Source: Solibacillus sp. FSL H8-0523 (lineage in GTDB: Bacteria > Bacillota > Bacilli > Bacillales_A > Planococcaceae). Taken from it: a DNA stretch of 64,000 nt. Every line of letters starts with the position of its first letter. Within the stretch, counting starts at the first letter, position 1. The notes beneath the pieces are model-generated. The model made no database searches. It saw nothing but the letters and a program-made list of their open reading frames with translations, and was not told where the DNA came from. The translations under genes were made by a program, and so were the position numbers. Positions 26,961 to 35,726 of the stretch are shown piece by piece. The DNA is taken from contig NZ_CP150291.1 of assembly GCF_038051985.1 (NCBI RefSeq), positions 2,480,001-2,544,000 on the forward strand. The letters are read 5' to 3'.

Positions 26961-27765
26961 GTACCGCTTGCTCCTTTTGTAATTGCTGATAGGCAAAATG
27001 ATTTGTTGGACCAAAGCCTTGTCCGATATTTAACGGATGTTTGATGGCTGCATCGACAAACCGTTTCCCTTCAATAATGGCCTCTCGCAACTTCATGCCT
27101 TTTGCTAATCCAGCAGTTAACGCTGCAGAAAATGTACAGCCCGTCCCATGTGTATGCTGTGTTTCAAATCGATCTGTTTCTACATAAAAAGGTAATTCGT
27201 TTTGCTGATAAATCGCATCTGTTGCTAAATTTCCTTGAAGATGTCCACCTTTGATGACGACACATTTTACACCTTCTTCAAGTAAAATGTGGGCTGCTTT
27301 TTCAATATCTTGTTGCGTTTTAATTGGAATGCCTGTTAGTACCTCTGCCTCTGGAATATTTGGCGTACAAACGGTTGAAAATGGTAATAAATATTGCTTA
27401 AACGCAGAAACAGCTTCCTGTAATAATAAGCTTTGTCCGCCTTTTGCAATCATAACTGGATCAATGACTAATGGGATGTTTGTTTCTTTTAATTGAACCG
27501 CAACTGCTTGAATAATCGATGCGTCAAATAACATCCCTGTTTTTATGGCTTTCACATCGAAATCAGCTAAAATAGCTGCAAGTTGCGCTTCAACAAATGC
27601 TGCCTCTATTGGATAAACGCCATGGACACCTAACGTATTTTGAGCCGTTAACGCCGTAATGACAGAAGTTCCAAAAACCTTTAATTCCTGAAAGGTTTTT
27701 AAATCCGCTTGAATTCCTGCTCCGCCACCACTATCTGACCCTGCGATTGTACATGCGATCATCAT
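26950..27765 (-). CDS. thiD: Bifunctional HMP/HMP-P kinase ThiD
   Basis: 271 aa. N-terminal TIAGSDSGGGAGIQADLKTF and the ribokinase-family C-terminal motif THGTGCTFSAALTAGLAKG with its catalytic aspartate replaced by the Cys-containing TGCTFS form typical of ThiD. It phosphorylates 4-amino-5-hydroxymethyl-2-methylpyrimidine twice. Its ATG overlaps the thiM stop as ATGA, with GGAGGTAAA as ribosome site. Part of the salvage operon under two TPP riboswitches. Confidence 0.95.
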   Translation of the reverse strand: MMIACTIAGSDSGGGAGIQADLKTFQELKVFGTSVITALTAQNTLGVHGVYPIEAAFVEAQLAAILADFDVKAIKTGMLFDASIIQAVAVQLKETNIPLVIDPVMIAKGGQSLLLQEAVSAFKQYLLPFSTVCTPNIPEAEVLTGIPIKTQQDIEKAAHILLEEGVKCVVIKGGHLQGNLATDAIYQQNELPFYVETDRFETQHTHGTGCTFSAALTAGLAKGMKLREAIIEGKRFVDAAIKHPLNIGQGFGPTNHFAYQQLQKEQAVHVF

Positions 27766-28502
27766 TTTACCTCCGACAAACGTTCTAACTCATTTAAGAA
27801 TTGCACTTGGTATGTTCCAATTGGTGCGAATGCCTGTTTAGCAGCATGCTTATAATCTAGTAGTAATGCTTCTAAATCACGTAAAGGCTCTTGGCTACTT
27901 GCCAATAAAGCTGCACTTATTGCACTAAGTAAACAGCCTGCCCCTGTAATTTGTGTGATTTTCTCATGTCCGCCATCTATACACTTAACATTGACACCAT
28001 CTGTTAAAATATCGTGTTTACCTGTCACAATCACAAGACACGAAAAACGCAATGCTGCTTCTTTGGCAAGTTGTTCAATATTCGCATCACCTGCGCCACA
28101 ATCTACACCATTTGCTTGCCAATTCGCTCCTACAATAGCAGCTAATTCACCTGCATTACATCGTAAAAGTGTGATCTGCTTATTTGACAACATCTGTCGT
28201 GCTGTTTCCAATCGAAATGCACTTGCACCAGCTCCTACTGGGTCGAACACAATCGGAATATTTTTCTCTTTTGCCGTTTCAATCGCTAGTTTCATCGATG
28301 CTACGGTACGTGCATTTATTGTACCAATATTAATAAGTAACGCATCGGAAATTTGAACAATGTCAGCAACTTCTTCAATCGCATCTGCCATAATAGGCGA
28401 AGCGCCGACACTTAAAAGTCCGTTCGCTGTAAAATTCATCACAACGGTATTCGTCATGCAATGAACGAGTGGACGACGCGTGCGTATAAGATTCAAGCTC
28501 AT
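27762..28502 (-). CDS. thiM: Hydroxyethylthiazole kinase ThiM
   Basis: About 246 aa from ATG 28502, which has AGGAGGTG at ideal spacing (an ATG six codons upstream is inside the leader). Family motifs: RPLVHCMTNTVVMNFTANGL, MADAIEEV, VFDPVGAGASAFR and TGAGCLLSAISA with the GAGC anion hole. It phosphorylates the thiazole moiety for thiamine salvage. First gene of thiMDE; no thiC, thiG or transporter adjoins, so the operon serves salvage rather than full synthesis. Confidence 0.95.
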   Translation of the reverse strand: MSLNLIRTRRPLVHCMTNTVVMNFTANGLLSVGASPIMADAIEEVADIVQISDALLINIGTINARTVASMKLAIETAKEKNIPIVFDPVGAGASAFRLETARQMLSNKQITLLRCNAGELAAIVGANWQANGVDCGAGDANIEQLAKEAALRFSCLVIVTGKHDILTDGVNVKCIDGGHEKITQITGAGCLLSAISAALLASSQEPLRDLEALLLDYKHAAKQAFAPIGTYQVQFLNELERLSEVK

Positions 28503-28580
28503 TGGTACACCTCCTGCCATAAAACATCTTTACTTTTTTCACAAAATTCCATTCTTACTTCCTCCTTTTGAGGCGTAAGC

Positions 28581-28622
28581 AAAAAAAGGCACCCCTACTC
28601 AAAAGTAGAGATGCCTAAAAAA
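28581..28622 (-). terminator. Riboswitch terminator, gene-proximal
   Basis: Minus strand: GGCATCTCTACT pairs with AGTAGGGGTGCC followed by TTTTTTT. It lies between TPP riboswitch 1 and the thiM ribosome site and is the expected expression platform. Confidence 0.9.
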
Positions 28623-28639
28623 GTGCATATGTGTGCACT

Positions 28640-28722
28640 CATTGCTCCCTACGCCCGTATTAACGGTCAGGTTCTAAGGGTCAGGTTTTAACCTTCTCAA
28701 CACTAGGTGTCCCCCCGCAATT
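28640..28722 (-). ncRNA. TPP riboswitch 1 (gene-proximal)
   Basis: The minus strand carries the thi-box signature: GGACAC...TGAGAAGG, then ACCCTTAGAACCTGACC and CGTAGGGAGC. It differs from the distal copy at only a few positions. TPP binding should favour the terminator at 28581-28622 and shut off thiMDE. Confidence 0.93.
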
Positions 28723-28733
28723 AAAAAATTTGC

Positions 28734-28766
28734 AAAAGAAAAGCCCTCCAAATAGATGGAGAGCAT
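28734..28766 (-). terminator. Riboswitch terminator, distal
   Basis: Minus strand: GCTCTCCA pairs with TGGAGGGC, then TTTTCTTTT. It lies between the two TPP aptamers, so each aptamer has its own terminator. Confidence 0.85.
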
Positions 28767-28790
28767 CACGTACGAATATTAGCTTGTACA

Positions 28791-28873
28791 TTTTGCTCCC
28801 TACGTCCGTGTTAACGGTCAGGTTCTAAGGGTCAGGTTTTAACCTTCTCAACACTAACGTGTCCCCCTGCAAA
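28791..28873 (-). ncRNA. TPP riboswitch 2 (distal, tandem)
   Basis: Second full aptamer with the same ACCCTTAGAACCTGACC and CGTAGGGAGC boxes, in the same orientation about 150 bp upstream of the first. Tandem TPP switches with separate terminators give a steeper two-step response, as known for a few Bacillus thiamine genes. Confidence 0.93.
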
Positions 28874-28976
28874 TTCATTTAATTAATTTCAGTCTAAGGC
28901 TTAACCGCTCATAATGCAACCTTATTTATAGTTAATTTTTGGATTTCATTCTGGCGATTCAACTAAATTCATCCAA

Positions 28977-29981
28977 CTAATTTACCGCACGTAACACCAA
29001 CAGTATAAAAATCGTAAACAATGCAATGAATGTCATATGGCGCCATTTAAACATTTCAAGCAAGCCGATAAACTCACGTGTAAAGGCATTTGGCACATAG
29101 TAAAAGGCGGTTTTCGAGCCAACCCCATTGGCCTTTAGTTTCGCTTTGCGCGCATAAAAACCGGCACGTAAAATATGATAATTGTTTGACACAAAGATGC
29201 CGCGCGCTTTTTCACCAAATCGCTCGATGATGATCTTTTTAGAAAACTGCATATTTTCTAAGGTTGTTGTCGACTGGTCTTCCATCACAACCGCTTCGTC
29301 TGGAATTTCCGGGTAGTGCTCATGAATGTATTTTTTCATCGCATACGCCTCCGCTACTTTTTCATCACTACCTTGACCTCCCGATGTAATAATGAGTGGA
29401 CGGCCATGATATTTCTTGTATTGTTGAACAGCTTTGTTAATACGGCTCGCAAGTAAAGGTGGCACACGGTCGCCAATTAATCCCGAACCTAACACAATAA
29501 TATAATCCGGCGTATAGTGAATCGGACGCCAATTATAAAGCACTGCGTATATCGCGGTTGCCGAATACATCATCGTAAAGTAAACAAATAGCCCAAAAAT
29601 ATAATAAAATGCGATTTCACTATACACATTTTCACTAATCGTGCGCATCGAAACAATATAATAAATGAGCACCATATTAATGGCGACTCCAATCAGGCCA
29701 AGAAATAAATTGGACTTTTTACGCCCTTCTTTTTCAAGCAACACCTTACTATTGAAGTATGTTAATACGGATAACGTCGCCATAACTAGCGGGATAAATG
29801 CAAATACAAACGCGTAGCTCGTTACATTTAATACTTGTTCACTAAAGTTCGTATTAAAAAATATTTTTTCTGTATAATAAAGCAGCTCTACCAATACAAT
29901 CAGCGCCAGTAAAAAAATATTCGTATACCACCGTGGCTCGATGATAAAGAGCGCAATCACGATGAAAATTAAAAATGCCAA
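28977..29981 (-). CDS. YdcF/SanA-like DUF218 membrane protein
   Basis: 334 aa. Five to six spans fill residues 1-155; the DUF218 domain follows with YIIVLGSGLIGDRVPP, ITSGGQGSDEKVAEAYAMKKYI, EDQSTTTLENM and FVSNNYHILRAGF, the last two being the signature of the family; a final span closes the protein. E. coli relatives (YdcF, SanA, ElyC) act in envelope biogenesis, possibly with lipid carriers. Start is TTG 29981 with AGGAGG eight bases before it. Function unknown. Confidence 0.82.
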   Translation of the reverse strand: MAFLIFIVIALFIIEPRWYTNIFLLALIVLVELLYYTEKIFFNTNFSEQVLNVTSYAFVFAFIPLVMATLSVLTYFNSKVLLEKEGRKKSNLFLGLIGVAINMVLIYYIVSMRTISENVYSEIAFYYIFGLFVYFTMMYSATAIYAVLYNWRPIHYTPDYIIVLGSGLIGDRVPPLLASRINKAVQQYKKYHGRPLIITSGGQGSDEKVAEAYAMKKYIHEHYPEIPDEAVVMEDQSTTTLENMQFSKKIIIERFGEKARGIFVSNNYHILRAGFYARKAKLKANGVGSKTAFYYVPNAFTREFIGLLEMFKWRHMTFIALFTIFILLVLRAVN

Positions 29982-30092
29982 AATCCTTCCTCCTGTTCAA
30001 CATCACTCTAAAATAATATTATACAATGTCTATTCCCGCTGGAACATCAAATTATCCAGTTCCTCTTTTTATTAAAAATTTATCATTCCCTT

Positions 30093-30120
30093 TTAAACTT
30101 TCCTTCCACCCCGAACCGTC
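30093..30120 (+). promoter_or_regulatory. Candidate ECF promoter of sigV-like gene
   Basis: TTAAAC (30093-30098) and CGTC (30117-30120) resemble the TGAAAC/CGTC boxes used by sigma-V and related factors; the 18-bp spacer is slightly long. It lies 38 bp before the sigma gene. Confidence 0.35.
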
Positions 30121-30158
30121 TTATAATTGTCGACAGAATCAAAAAGGAGCTTCAAGGA

Positions 30159-30644
30159 ATGATGGAACCATTAGAAGATAAATTTATTACATTTATTCGC
30201 ACGCAGCAACAAGCACTCTATAGACTCGCGTATAGCTACACAAAAAACGAGCAAGATGCGCTGGATGTCTTGCAAGATAGTATTCAAAAAGGTTGGCTGG
30301 CGCTAGAAAGGCTGACAAAGCATGAGCAAATGAAAAGCTGGTTTTATACGATTTTAGTACGCACCGCGATTGATTTTCTTCGCAAGCACAAGCGTTTCGA
30401 GCTCATTGGAGACGATGCGCTCCTGCAACTATGTGAGCAGGATACATATGACAATTTTGATTTGCAGCAGGCACTTTATCATTTACCGCTCCAGCTACGT
30501 GAGGTTGTTGTGCTGCGCTATTTTGAGGATTTAAAACTCGAAGACGTCGCACATATTTTGGCTATTCCACTAAGCACAGCGAAATCGCGGCTCTATAAAG
30601 CATTAAAGCTCTTAAAAATCGAGCTCGAGATGGAGGAGAATTAG
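30159..30644 (+). CDS. ECF sigma factor, SigV-like
   Basis: 161 aa. Region 2: YRLAYSYTKNEQDALDVLQDSIQ and KSWFYTILVRTAIDFLRKHKR; region 4: LPLQLREVVVLRYFEDLKLE and STAKSRLYKALKLLKIEL. It is followed after 4 bp by an RsiV-like anti-sigma gene. In B. subtilis SigV is released when lysozyme binds RsiV and it switches on O-acetylation and D-alanylation genes. AAGGAG precedes ATG 30159; a second ATG follows at once. Confidence 0.88.
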   Translation: MMEPLEDKFITFIRTQQQALYRLAYSYTKNEQDALDVLQDSIQKGWLALERLTKHEQMKSWFYTILVRTAIDFLRKHKRFELIGDDALLQLCEQDTYDNFDLQQALYHLPLQLREVVVLRYFEDLKLEDVAHILAIPLSTAKSRLYKALKLLKIELEMEEN

Positions 30645-30648
30645 GCCG

Positions 30649-31518
30649 ATGGATGACAAATTAAAAAAACTACACGCACACTATAAGGACGTACCCATTC
30701 CAAGTGAGCTAGAGGTGATGATTGAAAAAAATTTACAACGCCCACCTAAGAAAAAACGCAAGCTACCGATTTTTTTAACAGCTGTAGCGGCTGCAGCAAT
30801 ATTATTCACAGTGGGATTAAATACAAATCCGGCCATGGCGAAAAATTTAGCGGATTTACCGGTAATTGGCCCCGTCGTTCAGGTACTGACATTTACCAAG
30901 TATGAGATGGTAGACGAGGAATATACCGCAGACATTCAAGTGCCTCAAATTTCAGGCTCTTCTGCTGACATCGAGGCGTTGAACAAGAAATACGCTGAGG
31001 AAGGCAAGGCACTCTATGAGCAGTTTAAGGTAGATATCGAGGAAATGGAAGCGGGAAATATGTCCTTAAATAGCGGCTATGTAATCGAAACCGATACCGA
31101 TGAGCTATTGTCATTTGGTCGTTATGTAGAAGTCATTGTCGTATCACGCTCAACGGTGATGCAGTATACGACGATTGATAAAAAGGCGGAAACGGTCATT
31201 ACATTACCAAGTCTATTTAAAGATGATCGCTATCTCGACATTATTAGCCGTTATATTGAAGATGAACTGCGCAACCGTATGATTGAAACACAAGGCTCTG
31301 ACATGTACTGGATTGGTGGTACAGCGTATCATGATGAATCATTTGGTGTCTTTGAAGGCATTACACCGGAGCAAAACTTCTATATTACCGAAGCTGGCAA
31401 ACTGGTGATGTCCTTTGATGTATATGAGATAGCACCAGGTTTCATGGGGCTTGTAACCGTTGAAATTCCAACCGAGATGCTGCAAGATGTACTAATGAGC
31501 AACAAATATATTAAATGA
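30649..31518 (+). CDS. RsiV-like anti-sigma factor (DUF3298/DUF4163)
   Basis: 289 aa. Short cytosolic segment, a basic stretch PPKKKRKLP, one span near 40-58 (IFLTAVAAAAILFTVGL) and an extracytoplasmic part with an N-terminal DUF4163-like and C-terminal DUF3298 domain (SLFKDDRYLDIISRYI, FYITEAGKLVMSFDVYEIAPGF cut here). In RsiV this domain binds lysozyme, exposing the protein to signal peptidase and then RasP. The ANPAMAK-like segment (TNPAMAKNLADLPVIG) after the span is a plausible signal peptidase site. Cognate to the preceding sigma factor. Confidence 0.85.
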   Translation: MDDKLKKLHAHYKDVPIPSELEVMIEKNLQRPPKKKRKLPIFLTAVAAAAILFTVGLNTNPAMAKNLADLPVIGPVVQVLTFTKYEMVDEEYTADIQVPQISGSSADIEALNKKYAEEGKALYEQFKVDIEEMEAGNMSLNSGYVIETDTDELLSFGRYVEVIVVSRSTVMQYTTIDKKAETVITLPSLFKDDRYLDIISRYIEDELRNRMIETQGSDMYWIGGTAYHDESFGVFEGITPEQNFYITEAGKLVMSFDVYEIAPGFMGLVTVEIPTEMLQDVLMSNKYIK

Positions 31519-31536
31519 TGTTCCCAAATGAAAGTA

Positions 31537-31580
31537 AGCCAAAGCCCCCATTCAATTGAATGAGGGGCTTTGGCTATTTT
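31537..31580 (+). terminator. Terminator after rsiV-like gene
   Basis: AGCCAAAGCCCC pairs with GGGGCTTTGGCT; the inner ATTCAATTGAAT continues the stem; ATTTTT follows. Confidence 0.9.
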
Positions 31581-31651
31581 TAAACAGTATGTCCTCAAAA
31601 GAGCTAGCGCAACCGTTGAAGTGTATTACCCAGCTGTCTTCTATCTATATT

Positions 31652-32338
31652 TCAATTTTCAATTTGTTTATCATTTACATAATTTAAGTATTCTTGAGCT
31701 TTAATGAATTCCTCTTGTGACTCTGCAGGTATTGCAGTGACGTCGGGAGCACTTGAGACTCCTAGTTGTGCCATAGTCGTTTCATAGGTAAATAAGGCTT
31801 GAATGTATTGTTCGTATTCTTCAGCAGTTAAAACCTCTTTGCTTGATGGTAGTCCGTTTAATTTGTCAAAGTATGGTTGAATATCATACATTGCTGCTTT
31901 AATTTCTTCAAATTTTTCTGCAGGGACTTGAGAATAATCTATGTTTCCATTTTTATCACCATAGTCCAATTTTGCACTTGTAAAGACACTTAATAAATTT
32001 TTAAATTGTTTAAACTCATCTTTTCCTAGGTCACCTTTTGCTTGATCGAGCTTTGCATTAAATAATAAGTAACTTTCCATTGTAATATTTATTGCATGTT
32101 TTTTTAAATTATCAAATGAGCCATATAAATCATCGGCAAGTAATGCTTGATAAGCAAATGCACCAGTTGGAAGCATTAAACACGCAGACAGAACAGCTAT
32201 TGCCAACCGCTTTTTTGTAAAACGCTTCAGCTTTCCACCCATTTCAGACTTTGCTTTATTAATGCCCAATTTACTTCTTTCATGAATCTCTATAGGGATT
32301 TCAATTTTTGATAACTCTCGCTTAAGATGATTATCCAT
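31652..32338 (-). CDS. DUF3600-like anti-sigma candidate
   Basis: 228 aa. A cytosolic N-terminus of ~45 residues is rich in charged residues, followed by one span (RLAIAVLSACLMLPTGAFAYQ) and a helical extracytoplasmic domain rich in Glu and Lys. It resembles DUF3600 proteins encoded after ECF sigma genes in Bacillus. Its start overlaps the sigma gene by 8 bp, a strong sign that it restrains that sigma factor. Signal unknown. Confidence 0.7.
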   Translation of the reverse strand: MDNHLKRELSKIEIPIEIHERSKLGINKAKSEMGGKLKRFTKKRLAIAVLSACLMLPTGAFAYQALLADDLYGSFDNLKKHAINITMESYLLFNAKLDQAKGDLGKDEFKQFKNLLSVFTSAKLDYGDKNGNIDYSQVPAEKFEEIKAAMYDIQPYFDKLNGLPSSKEVLTAEEYEQYIQALFTYETTMAQLGVSSAPDVTAIPAESQEEFIKAQEYLNYVNDKQIEN

Positions 32339-32855
32339 AGTTTCCTACCTCCTTTAAATTTTGACGAAGCTTATCTAAAGCACGGTATAGAACAGACTTT
32401 GCGGTTCCAAGTGGGATGTCTAATATCTCTGAAATTTCCTTTAGTGTACGATCATCGTAATATTTTAGTAAAATGACACTCTTCTCATCCTCTTTTAAAG
32501 TATCAATCAGCATTTGTAAAGATAAAGTAAGTGAAATATCTTCATCTTCTGAACCAGTAAGCACTTCAAAATTTGAATTTAGCGGAATGACCTTTTTGTT
32601 TTTATTGATTAAGTTCAATGCACAATTAATCGTAATTTTCATGAGCCAAGTCTTAAAATACTCTGGTTTTTTCAATGTACTAATTGTCTTAAATGACTGA
32701 TAAGCTACTTCTTGAACAAGATCTAATGCATCGTCTTTATTTTTTACATAGACATAAGCCATTCGATAAATATCTGCTTCGTACTGCTGGAAAAGCATCA
32801 AGTAGGCTTTATCATTTCCTTTTTGTGCTTTCTTTACTAAACGTTCAAGTTTCAT
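32331..32855 (-). CDS. ECF sigma factor
   Basis: About 174 aa from ATG 32855, which has AAAGGAGG at ideal spacing; the open frame extends 14 codons further but without a ribosome site. Region 2: YVYVKNKDDALDLVQEVAYQSF and YFKTWLMKITINCALNLI; region 4: LKEDEKSVILLKYYDDRTLK and PLGTAKSVLYRALDKLRQ. Third separate ECF locus in the window. Partner is the DUF3600-like protein encoded by the overlapping gene. Confidence 0.9.
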   Translation of the reverse strand: MKLERLVKKAQKGNDKAYLMLFQQYEADIYRMAYVYVKNKDDALDLVQEVAYQSFKTISTLKKPEYFKTWLMKITINCALNLINKNKKVIPLNSNFEVLTGSEDEDISLTLSLQMLIDTLKEDEKSVILLKYYDDRTLKEISEILDIPLGTAKSVLYRALDKLRQNLKEVGNYG

Positions 32856-33043
32856 CTTAATTCCTCCTTTCGATTTGGTTTTACATCTATTAGACAAACG
32901 ACAAGGTGATTTGGCTTAAATTTTTTCAAATAATTTTATGTAATGCACATTGGGAAGGTTAAATAAATGTAGACTTTGTAAAATAACACCTAATCAAATC
33001 GCTTTGATAAAGGTGAACGTAAACCAACCCATTATGAATGACT

Positions 33044-33102
33044 AAAAAGCTGCTCGCTAGCAATGAACGGATTTCCGATTTCATGCTGTGCAGCAGCCTT
33101 TT
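33044..33102 (-). terminator. Terminator of DUF2812 gene
   Basis: AAAAAGCTGCT (33044-33054) pairs with AGCAGCCTTTT (33092-33102); an inner CGGATTTCCG adds a second short stem. T-runs on both strands. Confidence 0.7.
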
Positions 33103-33108
33103 GATTTC

Positions 33109-34179
33109 TTATATTTCCTGCGCTTCTTTCTTTTCTTGCATATAGCCGTATACACTTTGAACAAATATCCAAAGCCAGTAGAGAAGCACCATACTCGATA
33201 AAATTAGAAGTGCAAGCGAATAAACATACGGCATATACGCGTTCTGCATTTGATTTAATGAATTGAAAATATTTAAAGTCATAACCAAAATAAACAAGAC
33301 ACTTAATACATTCGTATTCACGAGCCCTCTGCGCATACTTTTCAAGCGCTCTTTTTGCTCATACGTAATGCGCGGCTTCACTTCTCCTACTTCATACGGT
33401 TTCGACCAGATCGAAATATGCCACATCAGCGAACTGTATAAATGCTTCGCTGTCCAACCACTTTCACTGTAAAATAACAAGGCCGCAGAATTTTTCGGCT
33501 TTTCGTTTAAAATTTCGTAGCTAATACACGCGGATTCTCGCGGTTTGAAGTAAAATGACATTCCTTTCACATACTCCAGCTCATACCCTTGGGCAAACAT
33601 GCGCTCTAGCCAACGCTTCGTTAAGAATTGTACATACATCCAACCGACTCTTCTTTTTCGAATCGCATGCAACGCCACTTTAGGGTCTATATTTAAATAC
33701 GCCTTTTCTTTCGTGTGATACCATTTATTTAAATAAAGGCTCGCACACATAAATAGCACAAATAATACGAGAAAAGCACTAAGATAAAAACCCGTGCCAA
33801 AACGTAGCGCCATCAACACACCAGCTGCTGTATTTAAATAGAAAAATAACACGAGTAATAGCACTGTCGCCAACATATAATGTGTACGAATTCGCTGAAA
33901 TACCTTTTCCCTAGAAGAAAAACGCGTTGGTGCCTCCCCTTCATACACCGTCCAATTGTGCGCTTGCAACAGTTGTTTCCAGCCGCCTTCAACATACAAT
34001 CCCTTTGGACTTTTATAGTCAATTAAATAACGCTTCACTTGTGAATCCACTCGTTCAAATGTGAATAATCGAAGTAACGGCTGCAATTGTTTTAAACGAT
34101 AGCCCGCTTGTAACATTTCCTCCAACCACTTTTCAGTTTCTTCGATTCGGTAACTCCAAAAAGGTCGAAACTTTTTCAT
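33109..34179 (-). CDS. DUF2812 membrane protein
   Basis: 356 aa made of two similar units: a cytosolic DUF2812 segment (EKWLEEMLQAGYRLKQL, then FERVDSQVKRYLIDY), two spans, a second DUF2812-like segment (KRWLERMFAQGYELEYVKG with FYFKPRE) and two more spans. DUF2812 proteins are often paired with PadR regulators; here the ATG overlaps the padR stop (ATGA). They behave like accessory or antagonist proteins to the regulator, but the function is not established. Confidence 0.8.
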   Translation of the reverse strand: MKKFRPFWSYRIEETEKWLEEMLQAGYRLKQLQPLLRLFTFERVDSQVKRYLIDYKSPKGLYVEGGWKQLLQAHNWTVYEGEAPTRFSSREKVFQRIRTHYMLATVLLLVLFFYLNTAAGVLMALRFGTGFYLSAFLVLFVLFMCASLYLNKWYHTKEKAYLNIDPKVALHAIRKRRVGWMYVQFLTKRWLERMFAQGYELEYVKGMSFYFKPRESACISYEILNEKPKNSAALLFYSESGWTAKHLYSSLMWHISIWSKPYEVGEVKPRITYEQKERLKSMRRGLVNTNVLSVLFILVMTLNIFNSLNQMQNAYMPYVYSLALLILSSMVLLYWLWIFVQSVYGYMQEKKEAQEI

Positions 34180-34499
34180 CCTTTTTCCTCCCTACTTTGT
34201 GAAATCAATCGATGCATTTCCTCGATTCGTGCAATTTCCCTAGCTAAAATTTGCTGCCCGAGCGCGGTGATCTCATACAACGTTTTTCGATCTTCATCTG
34301 AATAATGCTGAATCAATCCATCCTTTTGCATTTTCGAAATCGTTCCGTAAATCGTGCCAGAGCCTAGCAGCAGTCGACCGCTTGTTACATCTTCAATAAA
34401 CTTAATAATGCCGTAGCCATGACGCGGTTCGGTTAACGCATACAAAATGTAAAAGGCTGTTTCCGTCATAGGCTGGTATTTTTTTAATAACGATTCCAT
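34176..34499 (-). CDS. PadR family transcriptional regulator
   Basis: 107 aa, the short PadR-s2 type. Winged helix: FYILYALTEPRHGYGIIKFI, then LLGSGTIYGTISKMQKDGLI and YEITALGQQIL, followed by a single C-terminal dimerisation helix. GAGGTGATGAG precedes ATG 34499. A palindrome CGACATATGTCG lies 24 bp upstream and is a good autoregulatory operator. Co-transcribed with the DUF2812 gene. Confidence 0.9.
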   Translation of the reverse strand: MESLLKKYQPMTETAFYILYALTEPRHGYGIIKFIEDVTSGRLLLGSGTIYGTISKMQKDGLIQHYSDEDRKTLYEITALGQQILAREIARIEEMHRLISQSREEKG

Positions 34500-34522
34500 C
34501 TCATCACCTCTATGTCACACCT

Positions 34523-34575
34523 CGACATATGTCGTAGTTCGACTATATCACAGCGCGACATATAAAGTAAACATT
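34523..34575 (-). promoter_or_regulatory. padR promoter and operator
   Basis: CGACATATGTCG (34523-34534) is a perfect 12-bp palindrome; another TATGTCG half-site lies at ~34557-34563. Read on the minus strand, TTTACT, about 18 bp, and TATAGT form the likely promoter, with the palindrome just downstream, as in self-repressing PadR genes. Confidence 0.55.
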
Positions 34576-34616
34576 TACCATGTAAAATAAAGCGTTTGTA
34601 AACGATTCCCTGAAAA

Positions 34617-34675
34617 ACAAAAAAGCCTGGCGATTAAACCAAGCGTGTACTACATTATGCTGTTCTCACGACAAT
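34617..34675 (-). repeat. Repeated 3'-UTR/terminator module, copy B
   Basis: Diverged second copy of the block at 22087-22146. On the minus strand it ends with GCTTGG, a loop, CCAGGC and TTTTTT, acting as the terminator of the Bce-like operon. Shared parts: GAGAACAG, TGTAGT and CGCTTGGTTTA. Confidence 0.6.
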
Positions 34676-34701
34676 ATCTCTCTTTTTCTAAATCCAATGC
34701 T

Positions 34702-35724
34702 TCAAACCTTCGGAAACAGCAGTTGAATCGTAAAACCGCGCTCATATTCTGATTCAACCTCGATATCAATTTGTAAATCCTCACATAATTTCTTCACTAA
34801 AAATAGCCCCATCCCCGTAGCTTGCTTTTGATTCGTTGTATTTCCGGTAAATCCTTTATCAAATATAAAAGGCAAGTCCGACTGTAGGACACCTAAACCG
34901 TTATCAGAAACTTTGATGTAATAGCGGTCTTTTTCACGATGAATACCCGTTTCCAGCCAAATCAAGCTCTCACTACCGACGTTTCGATATTTAATCGCAT
35001 TCACTAGTAACTGGGACAAAATGAATTGAAGCGCTCTTTCATCTGATACGATCGGGATGTCCTCGATGTTCGCCTTTACCTCCATTTCCTGCTCATCCAA
35101 TAGCGATTGCAGTTCTAGTAGTACATCTTCAAAGCACTCCACAATCGACACCTTCTTCAAGCTATAGTCCACATGCGTGGCTTGAAGCTTTGCATAAAAT
35201 AAAATGCGTTCTACGTGATCATGAATCTTAATTTTTGCATGATTCAACCGTTGATAAACTAGTGGGGACATTTCGTCTTTACGATTTTGTAGCACGAAAT
35301 GGACTAAAGAAAGCGGTGTTTTGATTTCATGTACCCAATTCTCAATAAACGACTCATAGTCAACGGACTGGGATTTTGCCTCTTGTAATTCATCATGCAA
35401 CTGGCGTAATTGCTTAGCTAAATCCTGAACTGGTATGTTGTAGCTGTCCCCGATTTCTTGCTTAAACATGGCTTCTTGCTCCACCGAGGGCTCGTTTAAA
35501 AATCGATAAAACGCTGTTGTTTGCTTCTGTTGCTTTTTTCGTGTAAAAACTATCCCGAGTAAAATGCTAAAAACGGTAAAAATAAGCATCGTCATGACGA
35601 GCAGCCCAAATGTTTCAGGATAGGCAACCCATGCTAAAAATATAAAAAATCCACTATTTACACATAGCAACCCAATCCAGTGACGTGATTGTTTTAAAAG
35701 AGCGGGCCAATTTGATTGCTTCAT
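34702..35724 (-). CDS. Intramembrane-sensing histidine kinase, BceS-like
   Basis: 340 aa. Two N-terminal spans with almost no extracytoplasmic loop (HWIGLLCVNSGFFIFLAW, then FGLLVMTMLIFTVFSILLG), DHp with NWVHEIKTPLSLVHF, N-box LLVNAIKYR and G-boxes DNGLGV and GMGLFLVKK. This is the peptide-antibiotic detection type that senses flux through its ABC transporter instead of the drug itself. It follows the response regulator by 2 bp and is last in the ABC ATPase-permease-RR-HK operon. Confidence 0.92.
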   Translation of the reverse strand: MKQSNWPALLKQSRHWIGLLCVNSGFFIFLAWVAYPETFGLLVMTMLIFTVFSILLGIVFTRKKQQKQTTAFYRFLNEPSVEQEAMFKQEIGDSYNIPVQDLAKQLRQLHDELQEAKSQSVDYESFIENWVHEIKTPLSLVHFVLQNRKDEMSPLVYQRLNHAKIKIHDHVERILFYAKLQATHVDYSLKKVSIVECFEDVLLELQSLLDEQEMEVKANIEDIPIVSDERALQFILSQLLVNAIKYRNVGSESLIWLETGIHREKDRYYIKVSDNGLGVLQSDLPFIFDKGFTGNTTNQKQATGMGLFLVKKLCEDLQIDIEVESEYERGFTIQLLFPKV

Positions 35725-35726
35725 CC

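Noticed and set aside
28581-28873. Direct repeat that could suggest a CRISPR-like array
   Set aside because: The two copies are TPP aptamers with thi-box elements and terminators, not short repeats with unique spacers.
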